A stretch of DNA of 7,933 bases from Planctomycetota bacterium (GTDB taxonomy: Bacteria > Planctomycetota > UBA11346), in NCBI GenBank assembly GCA_947470885.1, contig CANIXE010000095.1:1-7933 (forward strand). Direction: 5' to 3'. The translations under genes and the position numbers were made by a program. Under the pieces are notes generated by a model, which saw nothing but the letters and a program-made list of their open reading frames with translations, searched no databases and was not told where the DNA came from. Shown here one piece after another: positions 1 to 6,380 of the stretch (the first letter of the stretch is position 1; every line of letters begins with the position of its first letter).

Positions 1-1
1 C

Positions 2-502
2 GAAGGCCTGTTGCTGCGGCCCCCCGGCACTTCAGACGCCGTGCGGGTGGGTCTGCTGCTCACGGGCACCCTCCCCGCTGGTTGCCCGAATCCCGGGATC
101 AAGCCCGCGGTCCGCTGGGTCAGCGCCCTATCCCTGATCAAACGCCTGCCCGCCGGCCACGGCATCAGCTACAACCACAACCACATCCTGACCCGGGATT
201 CCCTGGTGGGGATCGTTCCCGTGGGCTACGCCGACGGGTATCCCATCGCCCTGTCAGGGAAAGGCTCGGTGCTCGTCCAAGGAGTGCGCTGCCCCATCCT
301 CGGCCGGGTGACCATGGACTACCTGATCATCGACCTGACCGACCTGGCGTTCCCCCCGGCCCCCGGTGAAGGGGTCGTCCTGTTCGGCGGCCAGGGCCAG
401 GAGCAGATCACCGTGGCCGAGATCGCCGGCTTGGCCGGCACTATTCCCTATGACATCCTCTGCGGCCTGCGCGGCCGGTGCGAAGTAGTTGGCGTCCCAT
501 GA
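2..502 (+). CDS. alr: Alanine racemase, C-terminal part (5' end outside window)
   Basis: Alanine racemase is a PLP enzyme of the cytoplasm that interconverts L- and D-alanine and supplies D-Ala for peptidoglycan. The open frame runs in from the left edge, so the N-terminal TIM barrel with the PLP lysine is missing; the TTG at 11 is an internal codon, not a start. Visible family landmarks are VRVGLLLTG (the usual vRpGxxLYG end of the barrel, from about base 41), then the C-terminal beta domain: LPAGHGISY, whose Tyr (codon at 170) aligns with the catalytic Tyr265 of the Geobacillus enzyme, GIVPVGYADGYP (about 212-247), and GRVTMDYLIIDLTDL (about 302-346). The last contains the Met-Asp pair of the substrate-entry/active-site region, with Tyr where many homologues have Gln. 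The end, DILCGLRGR, matches the usual family C-terminus. The stop TGA at 500-502 abuts a large palindrome. Family assignment is firm; whether it is the alr or a dadX-type paralogue cannot be told. Confidence 0.93.
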   Translation, partial: EGLLLRPPGTSDAVRVGLLLTGTLPAGCPNPGIKPAVRWVSALSLIKRLPAGHGISYNHNHILTRDSLVGIVPVGYADGYPIALSGKGSVLVQGVRCPILGRVTMDYLIIDLTDLAFPPAPGEGVVLFGGQGQEQITVAEIAGLAGTIPYDILCGLRGRCEVVGVP

Positions 503-614
503 ACCTGGAAAACGCGAGGGGAGCGCACCTGCTGCGTTGCTTCAAACCTCGCATGGCGCCGCCATGCCGCGGCTTGAAGCGCCTTGCCTCTGCGCATCCC
601 TCGCGTTTCCAGGT
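503..614. repeat. 112-bp imperfect palindrome between alr and the efflux operon
   Basis: The left arm 503-520 (ACCTGGAAAACGCGAGGG) is complementary to 598-614 except for one bulged A. After two mismatches the pairing resumes as GCGCA 523-527 with TGCGC 591-595. An inner pair follows: GCTTCAA 539-545 with TTGAAGC 574-580, and GCATGGC 551-557 with GCCATGC 561-567 around a 3-base loop. The whole segment can therefore fold as one long interrupted hairpin or extrude as a cruciform. It begins on the base after the alr stop codon. A short T-run (TCTTTT, 618-623) lies four bases beyond the arm, so it may also terminate alr transcription. No open frame of note and no clear target duplication flank it. 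It resembles a REP/BIME or a small MITE, but that class is inferred from shape alone. Confidence 0.8.
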
Positions 615-677
615 ACATCTTTTAACTGAAACCTCTGGCTCGGAAAAAATGCTGTGAAAAGCTCAATGGAAATAGGG

Positions 678-1973
678 ATGAAGCGAGTCCTTCCGCTCCT
701 GTTCGCTCTCTGCCCCGTGGTCCACGGTGCCGAAGCCGCCGCCCCGGCAGAGGACAAATCCCCCCTGCCCCTCACCGAGGCCATCACCCTCGCTCTCCGA
801 GATGGTGAGGCCGCCCAGATCGCCGCCGCCCGCCTGGATCAGGCCCGGGCCGTCGAGCGCCAGGCCTGGTCCCTGGTCAAACCCTCCGCCACCATGTCCG
901 GCAGCTACGGCCTAAACAATGCGAGCCAACGCCCCTGGGGCGGCGCCACCAGCCAAGGGGTCAGCGGCAACCTGACCCTGGATACCACGATCTTCAACGC
1001 CCGGGCCTTCCCCGCGGTGAAGGGCGCCAAAGCCAGCCTGGAAGCCCAACAGTACAGCAGCGTCGAACTGCGCCGGCAACTGGCCTTCGCCGCCGGCGAC
1101 ACTTTTGTGGCGGTGGCCGCCGCCGAGCGCATCGCCGCAGTGGCCGGTCGTCGAGTCGAGGTCGCCCTGGAACTCCAACGGGCCGCCGAACGCCGGGTCA
1201 AGGCCGGTCTGGCGGTGAAGGCCGACATCACCCGGGCGGAATCCGATGTGGCCGATGCCCGCCTGGCGGAAATCCAGGCCAACCGCACGGTCACCGTCGG
1301 CCGCCTGAGCTTGGCCAATGTCCTCGGCCAGACCCACCTGGAACGGCCCCTGGGCGCCGTCGGGGATCCCCCCGGAGTCTCCGGCGATCCGGTGGCCCTC
1401 ACCACCGCCGCCCGGGCCCGGCGGGGCGATGTGGCCGCCGCCCGGCTCAACCTGATCGTCAATGCCCGGAACATTGACCAGATCGACAACGGCATCCTGC
1501 CCACCGTGGGCATCTACACCGGGGTGAACGACCAGGAGTCCACCGCCAACCACCCCGATCCCGGGTGGTCCGCGGGCCTCACCGCCCGCTGGGCGATCTA
1601 TGATGGTGGCCTGCGGGAAGCCCAATCCGACCAGCAGGCCGCCGTGGGTCGGGAACTGGCCGCCAACCTGCGGACCCTGGAACGCCAGGTGGAGCGGGAG
1701 ATCCGCACTGCCCTGGCGGACTTGGAATCCGCGAAGCAAACCGTCGCCCAGGCGGATGCCCGTTCCCGTCTGGCGGAAGCCGTCGCCAATGACACCCGGG
1801 CCCGCTACGCCAATGGCCTGGCCACCGCCACGGAAACCGCCGACGCCAACCAGCGGGCTGCCGAAGCCGCCGCCGACCGGGAACGCCGGGTCCTGGAAAC
1901 TCTTTCAGCGGCCCTGCAGCTGCGCCAGGCCGTGGGCCACTGGCCCCTGACCGACCAAGAACCCACCCCATGA
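678..1973 (+). CDS. TolC-family outer-membrane efflux protein (OMF)
   Basis: This is the predicted outer-membrane exit duct of the pump encoded just downstream. OMF proteins form trimers with a beta-barrel in the outer membrane and a long periplasmic alpha-helical tunnel. The start ATG at 678 is preferred because it gives a compact signal peptide (MKRVLPLLFALCPVVHG then AEA, an AXA-type cleavage site) and has GGA at 668-670, seven bases upstream. In-frame GTG 654 and ATG 666 are alternatives adding 8 or 4 residues. The mature protein shows the two-fold OEP repeat, in numbering from GTG 654: LPLTEAITLALRDG near 38-51, a beta segment near 78-112, and helical hairpins rich in Ala, Arg and Glu with GLAVKADITRAESDVADARL near 185-204. 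The second copy has a beta segment near 283-318 (AIYDGGLREAQSD) and ends with ARYANGLATATETADANQ near 383-400. The length of about 431 residues is normal for the family. Its 3' end overlaps the adaptor gene by 4 bases (ATGA). It is most likely a CusC/OprM/TolC-type duct; the substrate is unknown. Confidence 0.92.
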   Translation: MKRVLPLLFALCPVVHGAEAAAPAEDKSPLPLTEAITLALRDGEAAQIAAARLDQARAVERQAWSLVKPSATMSGSYGLNNASQRPWGGATSQGVSGNLTLDTTIFNARAFPAVKGAKASLEAQQYSSVELRRQLAFAAGDTFVAVAAAERIAAVAGRRVEVALELQRAAERRVKAGLAVKADITRAESDVADARLAEIQANRTVTVGRLSLANVLGQTHLERPLGAVGDPPGVSGDPVALTTAARARRGDVAAARLNLIVNARNIDQIDNGILPTVGIYTGVNDQESTANHPDPGWSAGLTARWAIYDGGLREAQSDQQAAVGRELAANLRTLERQVEREIRTALADLESAKQTVAQADARSRLAEAVANDTRARYANGLATATETADANQRAAEAAADRERRVLETLSAALQLRQAVGHWPLTDQEPTP

Positions 1974-3136
1974 GCCGCCGCTCCGGAACACTCCTGGGAT
2001 GGTTGGTATTGATCACCGCCCTAGCCGGCTGCGGTGGCACGGCGGGCAAGCCTGAGGCTGGTACCAACAAAACAGATACCAAGGACGCCGCCCCCGCTGC
2101 TCCGGGGAAACCCGCCGGATTGTTCCCAGTGGCCGTGGAAGCCGCCAAAACCGCGGTGTTCCAAGATTCCGTCAGCGGCACCGGAGCCGTGGCCGCCTTC
2201 GAAACCGTGCGGATCAGCGCCCGGGTCGCCGGGGTGTTGGACCGCCTACTGGTCAGCGAAGGCGACACCATCGCCGCTGGCTTTCCAGTGGCCGAGATCC
2301 AGCCCGAACGCTTCCAGTTGGCGGTGGACGCCGCGGCGGCCCAGGTCGCCCGCACTGCGATCACCGTGGAAGACGCCCGCCAAGCCACCGTCCGCCGCCA
2401 GGCCCTCCTCAAAGACGGTCTGGTGAAGCCCGAGGAAGCCGACCAGGCCGTGAACCGGGAAGCCCTGGCCAAGGCGGACCATGACGCCGCCCAGGTAACC
2501 CTGGCCAAGGCCAAGCTGGATCTGCAGGACGCCCGGGTCCTCGCCCCCCGGGCGGGGACGATCCAGGCCCGACTCATCGATCCGGGTTCGGCGGTCCAAC
2601 CGGGCACCGCCCTGGCGACCCTGGTGGTCCGCGATCCCCTGCTCCTGCGCTTCACTGTGGGCGTGGGCGAAGCCGCCCACCTCAAACCCGGACAGGCCCT
2701 CAACGCCCGGATCCGGGGGATATTAGCCCCAGTCCCGGGCACCATCGTACTGGTGGCCGACCAGGTGGAGTCCGGCAGCCGGCTGGTGCCCATCACCGCC
2801 CGTCTGCAACCTGCCGAGGGCATCCGCCCCGCCATCGGCGCCTTCGCCGAGGTCACCGTGCCCCTGGGGGAACGGACCTCCATCGCCGTGCCGGAATTGG
2901 CGGTCCGCACCGGAGAACGGGGCCAGGTGGTGTACCTGGCCGTCAACGGCAAGGCGGTGGAGCGCAAGATCATCACCGGCGTCCAAGGGTTGGACCGGCG
3001 GATTGAGATCGTTGCTGGCCTCACCGTCGGCGAGCCGGTGATCATCCAGGGCGCCGACGGCCTGCGGGACGGTCTGCCCATCCTGGTGGCCCCCCTGGGT
3101 GGCAGCGCCAGCACCAGCCCCAGGTCAAAAGAGTAA
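1970..3136 (+). CDS. RND efflux periplasmic adaptor (membrane-fusion lipoprotein)
   Basis: This HlyD/AcrA-type adaptor should bridge the RND pump and the TolC-like duct. The start ATG lies in an ATGA overlap with the upstream gene, indicating translational coupling; no strong Shine-Dalgarno is visible. The protein has 388 residues. A type II signal with lipobox LAGC at 18-21 predicts lipidation at Cys21, followed by Gly and then a Lys/Thr/Ala/Pro linker to about residue 50. Domains in order are: first half of the lipoyl/barrel-sandwich domain (GTGAVAAFETVRISARVAGV, 71-90, then LLVSEGDTIAAGFPVAEI); a short alpha-helical hairpin (about 115-187, Ala/Gln/Lys rich); the second lipoyl half (RVLAPRAGTIQARLIDPGSAV, from 189); a beta-barrel domain (about 223-298); and a membrane-proximal domain (about 303-375). 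The last contains AVPELAVRTGERGQVVYLAV and ends GADGLRDGLPI. All canonical parts are present and the length is normal. The RND gene follows after 3 bases. The substrate cannot be read from this protein. Confidence 0.93.
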   Translation: MSRRSGTLLGWLVLITALAGCGGTAGKPEAGTNKTDTKDAAPAAPGKPAGLFPVAVEAAKTAVFQDSVSGTGAVAAFETVRISARVAGVLDRLLVSEGDTIAAGFPVAEIQPERFQLAVDAAAAQVARTAITVEDARQATVRRQALLKDGLVKPEEADQAVNREALAKADHDAAQVTLAKAKLDLQDARVLAPRAGTIQARLIDPGSAVQPGTALATLVVRDPLLLRFTVGVGEAAHLKPGQALNARIRGILAPVPGTIVLVADQVESGSRLVPITARLQPAEGIRPAIGAFAEVTVPLGERTSIAVPELAVRTGERGQVVYLAVNGKAVERKIITGVQGLDRRIEIVAGLTVGEPVIIQGADGLRDGLPILVAPLGGSASTSPRSKE

Positions 3137-3139
3137 TCC

Positions 3140-6100
3140 ATGGGCTTCACCGACGCCTGCATCCGCCGCCCGGTGATGGCGTGGATGCTGATGCTGGCCG
3201 TGGTCTTGGTGGGTGGCGTCAGCCTGTCGAAAATCGGCATCAGCCAATTTCCCGACGTGGACTTCCCCACGGTGTCCATCAGCGTCGCCTGGCCCGGGGC
3301 CAGCGCCGAAGCGGTGGAAAACGATGTCGTCCAGGTCATCGAGGACGGCCTGGCCCAGGTCGTAGGCATCAAATCCCTGAGCGCCACCGTGCGCCCCGGG
3401 GCGGGCACGGTGAACGTCGAATTCAACCTCGACCGCTCCATCGATGCCGGGGTCCAGGAGGTCCAGGCCCGTCTGGGCCAGATCACCCGCCTGCTGCCCA
3501 AGGACCTGGATCCCCCGGTGGTGGGGAAGGTGAATCCCGAGGATTTCCCCATCATGTTCGCCTCGGTGGCAGGAAACCTGCCCCGGCGGGAACTCACCGA
3601 CCTGGGACGCTCGATCCGGGACCGCCTGCAACGGGTCAACGGGGTGGGCGACATCTTCCTGGGGGGCTATGTCGAACGGGCCATGCGGATCTGGCTCGAT
3701 CCCGCCCGCCTGGCGGAATACAACCTCACCGCCAGCGAGGTCGTGACCGCCGTCACCCGCCAGCACAAGGAGGTCCCCGCCGGCAAACTGGAACCCAGCG
3801 GCCGGGGCGGTCGGGAATTGGACGTCCGCCTGTTGGGGGAGGCCACCAGCGCCGCTGACCTGGGCGCCCTGGTGGTGGGCGGCAGTGCTACGTCGCCGAT
3901 CCATCTGAGCCAGGTGGCCTTGGTGGAGGACGGCTATGAGGACGTCACCTCGTTCGCCCGGGTGAATGGCCAGCCCGCCCTGGCCATGGGCATCCGCAAG
4001 CAGCACGGGGTGAACCAGATCGAAGTGGCCAAGGCCGTCCGGACGGAAATCGCCGCCATCGGCAAAACCATGCCCCCGGGCACCAGCCTGGGGATCAACT
4101 ACGACGCCTCGATCTTCGTCGAACACAGCATCACCCATCTGGAATACGAACTGGCCTTGGCGGTGGTCCTCACCGGCCTGGTGTGCTGGCTGTTCTTGGG
4201 GTCGTGGTCCGCCGCCGTGAATGTCCTGCTGGCGATCCCCATGTCCCTGCTGGGCACCATCGCCGTGCTCTATGCCTGCGGCTTCACCCTGAACACCTTC
4301 ACCCTGCTGGGCCTGGCCCTGGTGATCGGCCTGGTGGTGGACGATGCGATCATGGTCCAAGAGAACATCAGTCGGCACCGGGAACTAGGGCTTTCTGCCC
4401 CTGATGCCGCGCGGAAAGGCACCCATGAAATCGCCTTTGCCGCCCTGGCCGCCACCGCCGCAGTGGTGGCGATTTTCGCCCCGGTGCTGTTTATGTCCGG
4501 GGTCATCGGCAAGTTCTTTCTCCAGTTCGGCGTCGCCCTCTCGGTGGCGATCCTCCTCAGCTATGTCGAAGCTGTGACCCTGGCTCCCGCCCGCTGCGGC
4601 CAGTTCCTGGCGGTGGGGGGCGAGCATCGTTCCCTGGTCGGCCGTTGGGCGGAAGCCGCCTTCGCCGCCCTGGGCCGGACCTACGGCTGGGTGCTGGACC
4701 TGGGCCTGAAGCATCCCGTTCTGACTCTGCTGGCCTTGGTACTGGTGTTCGTCGGCAGCCTTTTCCTGGCCAAACAACTGCCGGGGGAATTCGTCCCCAC
4801 CGAGAACCAGGGCCGGTTGTTCGTCAAGCTGGATACCCAGGGCAGCAGCAACCTGCTGGCCACGGATGACCAGATGCGCCGGCTGGAGGCCTGGCTGATC
4901 GCCCGGGGGGACATCGAACGGACCTTCGCCATGAGCGGCGGTTTCGGCGGCCAGGGCAGCAGCACTGGCACCTTGTTCCTGGCCCTCAAGCCCCGGGGAC
5001 AACGGAAGCTGTCCCAGCAGGAAATCCAAGCCGAGATCCGCGAAGAAACCAAATCCTGGCCCGGGGTGAAAATCGTCGTCCAGGATCCCAGTGCCCAGGC
5101 CTTCACGGGCAGCCGGGGCGGCGGCTACCAGGTGGAATTCAGCCTCCGGGGGGATGACTGGGCCGGCCTGCAGACCGCCTCGCGGAATGTCCAGGACCGC
5201 CTGCTGGCCAGCGGCGCCGCCGCCGACGTGGACAACGATGCCCGCCTGGGCCGGGCGGAACTGGCGGTCACCATCGACCGGGCCGCCGCCGCCGACCTGG
5301 GGGTGGCCGCCGACGACAACGCCACCACGGTGAATTTCCTTTTGGGGGGCAATCGGATCGCCAAATATGCCGATAATGGCCGGCGTTTCGACATCCGGGT
5401 CCGCTCCCTGGCGGACCAGCGGGGCCGAGCGGACGACCTGGCCCAGTACCGGGTCCGGGCCAAGGCCGGCGCCCTGATCCCCCTCAGCGAACTGGTGACA
5501 GTGAAAGAACGCCCGGCGATCCAGGCCATCCAGCGCCGGGACCGCAGCCGGTCCATCACGGTCTACGCCAACCTGGCGAAGGGGAAGACCCTCCAGGATG
5601 CCCAGGAGGTGATCACCGCCTTTGCCGGCGAACTCCCCGCCACCGTGCGCCTGGTGCAGGAAGGCGCGTCCAAGCAAATGAAAGAAAGTTTCGGCAGCCT
5701 GAAGATCGCCTTCATCCTCGGCATCGCCACCGCTTACTTGGTTCTCGGCGCCCAGTTCAACTCATTCCTTCACCCCATCACGGTCTTCACGGTCATGCCC
5801 CTGGCCTTCAGCGGCGCCCTCGTCTCCCTGTGGCTGGGGGGCTTCACCATCAACGTGTTCTCGGTGATCGGCATCCTCCTCCTCATGGGAATATCCAAGA
5901 AAAACAGCATCATTTTGGTGGATTACGCCAACCAGTTGCGGGAGACCGGCCTGTCTGCCGCCGAGGCGATGCGCCAGGCGGGCCCGATCCGCCTGCGCCC
6001 GATCCTGATGACCAGCGCCGCCACGTTCATGGCCGCCGTGCCCACCGCCATCGGCCTGGGCAGCGGCAGCGAAAGCCGCCAGCCCATGGCGGTGGCGATC

Positions 6101-6223
6101 CTCGGCGGCGTGGCGGTGAGCACCGCCTTGAGCCTGATCCTGGTGCCCGCGTTCTATCTGCTGGCCGACCGGGTGACGCACAAGATCCTGGCGCTTTCCG
6201 GGAAATGGTTTCGGCGCAGCTAG
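3140..6223 (+). CDS. HAE1/AcrB-type RND multidrug efflux transporter
   Basis: This is the inner-membrane, proton-driven pump of the tripartite system. Its 1027 residues match the usual 1010-1070 for AcrB-like proteins. It opens with MGFTDACIRRPVMAWMLMLA (TM1 about 12-31) and GISQFPDVDFPTVSISVAWPG (33-53), the hallmark start of the first porter loop. Twelve membrane segments are visible: TM1, a cluster of six at about 335-546, and five at about 855-1009, separated by two large periplasmic porter/docking loops (about 32-334 and 547-852). The proton-relay residues are intact: GLVVDDAIMVQENISRH places Asp401 and Asp402 in TM4, GISKKN gives Lys921 (AcrB Lys940 equivalent), and RLRPILMTS gives Arg951 and Thr958 (AcrB Arg971/Thr978 equivalents). 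The Asp pair fits the HAE1 drug/organic-compound group rather than heavy-metal CusA-type pumps, which carry a different TM4 motif. The start ATG is 3 bases after the adaptor stop, with only a weak AGAG upstream, so it is probably coupled. Substrate specificity is not predictable. Confidence 0.96.
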   Translation: MGFTDACIRRPVMAWMLMLAVVLVGGVSLSKIGISQFPDVDFPTVSISVAWPGASAEAVENDVVQVIEDGLAQVVGIKSLSATVRPGAGTVNVEFNLDRSIDAGVQEVQARLGQITRLLPKDLDPPVVGKVNPEDFPIMFASVAGNLPRRELTDLGRSIRDRLQRVNGVGDIFLGGYVERAMRIWLDPARLAEYNLTASEVVTAVTRQHKEVPAGKLEPSGRGGRELDVRLLGEATSAADLGALVVGGSATSPIHLSQVALVEDGYEDVTSFARVNGQPALAMGIRKQHGVNQIEVAKAVRTEIAAIGKTMPPGTSLGINYDASIFVEHSITHLEYELALAVVLTGLVCWLFLGSWSAAVNVLLAIPMSLLGTIAVLYACGFTLNTFTLLGLALVIGLVVDDAIMVQENISRHRELGLSAPDAARKGTHEIAFAALAATAAVVAIFAPVLFMSGVIGKFFLQFGVALSVAILLSYVEAVTLAPARCGQFLAVGGEHRSLVGRWAEAAFAALGRTYGWVLDLGLKHPVLTLLALVLVFVGSLFLAKQLPGEFVPTENQGRLFVKLDTQGSSNLLATDDQMRRLEAWLIARGDIERTFAMSGGFGGQGSSTGTLFLALKPRGQRKLSQQEIQAEIREETKSWPGVKIVVQDPSAQAFTGSRGGGYQVEFSLRGDDWAGLQTASRNVQDRLLASGAAADVDNDARLGRAELAVTIDRAAAADLGVAADDNATTVNFLLGGNRIAKYADNGRRFDIRVRSLADQRGRADDLAQYRVRAKAGALIPLSELVTVKERPAIQAIQRRDRSRSITVYANLAKGKTLQDAQEVITAFAGELPATVRLVQEGASKQMKESFGSLKIAFILGIATAYLVLGAQFNSFLHPITVFTVMPLAFSGALVSLWLGGFTINVFSVIGILLLMGISKKNSIILVDYANQLRETGLSAAEAMRQAGPIRLRPILMTSAATFMAAVPTAIGLGSGSESRQPMAVAILGGVAVSTALSLILVPAFYLLADRVTHKILALSGKWFRRS

Positions 6224-6281
6224 GAAGCCCAGCTCGGCGTAGCATCGTTGTTTAGGAGGCCCTTGCGTAGGGAACCAATCC

Positions 6282-6368
6282 TGGGGTAGGTTGGGGGCGG
6301 TCGGCCATGCCGACCTACTGATTTCCTCGGGGTTTCCCCGAGGAAATCAGTAGGATCCCCCTTCCCCA
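6282..6368. repeat. Structured intergenic element with a possible three-way-junction fold
   Basis: This fills most of the 157-base gap between the RND gene and the porin-like gene. Two adjacent hairpins are visible: GGTCGGC 6299-6305 with GCCGACC 6309-6315 around CAT, and the perfect 19-bp repeat at 6314-6354. Outside them, TGGGG 6282-6286 can pair with CCCCA 6364-6368, and GGGGG 6293-6297 with CCCCC 6357-6361. The result would be a closed stem carrying two hairpins. The outer G:C pairing is short and could be chance in GC-rich DNA; the inner hairpins are certain as sequence symmetry. GTAGGT 6286-6291 can alternatively pair with ACCTAC 6313-6318. I see no gene in 6224-6380. Confidence 0.55.
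6314..6354. repeat. Perfect 19-bp inverted repeat with 3-base loop
   Basis: CCTACTGATTTCCTCGGGG at 6314-6332 is exactly complementary to 6336-6354, separated by TTT. The dyad has no mismatches. It lies 90 bases after the RND stop and 26 bases before the porin-like start. No T-run follows on either strand, so it is not a standard intrinsic terminator, although a stem this strong could stop or protect a transcript end. It could also lie in the leader of the downstream gene. Role not determined. Confidence 0.9.
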
Positions 6369-6369
6369 C

Positions 6370-6374
6370 GGGAA
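6370..6374 (+). promoter_or_regulatory. Ribosome binding site of the porin-like gene, possibly masked
   Basis: GGGAA at 6370-6374 lies six bases before the ATG at 6381 and supports that start. The same five bases are complementary to TTCCC at 6362-6366 with a CAC-type three-base loop, so a small hairpin could hide the site. The hairpin is weak and its use in regulation is speculative. Confidence 0.55.
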
Positions 6375-6380
6375 CGCTCC

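Larger units (their letters stand above)
678..6223 (+). other. Tripartite RND efflux operon (OMF - adaptor - pump)
   Basis: The three genes are on one strand with a 4-base overlap and a 3-base gap, so they are almost certainly co-transcribed and coupled. The outer-membrane factor comes first, the adaptor second and the pump last. No TetR, MarR, MerR or two-component regulator is encoded on either side within the window. I could not identify a convincing sigma-70 promoter in the short stretch 615-677. Confidence 0.9.

Noticed and set aside
503..614. Insertion sequence or transposase remnant
   Set aside because: No coding frame with transposase features lies inside, and I see no convincing target-site duplication at the boundaries; only the inverted-repeat shape remains.
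615..660. Possible promoter for the efflux operon: TTTAAC (621-626), 17-base spacer, AAAAAT (644-649)
   Set aside because: Each box matches the sigma-70 consensus at only 3 or 4 of 6 positions, and the start point would fall beyond the alternative GTG start. It is too weak to annotate.
1579..3654. Very long open frame on the minus strand (about 690 codons) across the efflux genes, with others at 3125-4378 and 4385-5677
   Set aside because: The translations are low-complexity, rich in Arg/Ser/Pro or Gly/Gln/His, with no domain, and lie opposite well-recognised genes. High GC at third codon positions removes stops on the opposite strand, which explains them.
6263..6292. Possible promoter for the porin-like gene: TTGCGT and TAGGTT with 18-base spacing
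   Set aside because: Only 3 of 6 matches in each box, expected often by chance.
6314..6354. Rho-independent terminator call for the perfect hairpin
   Set aside because: The stem is followed by ATCCCCC on the plus strand and by GTCGGC on the minus strand, with no T-run, so the canonical signature is absent.
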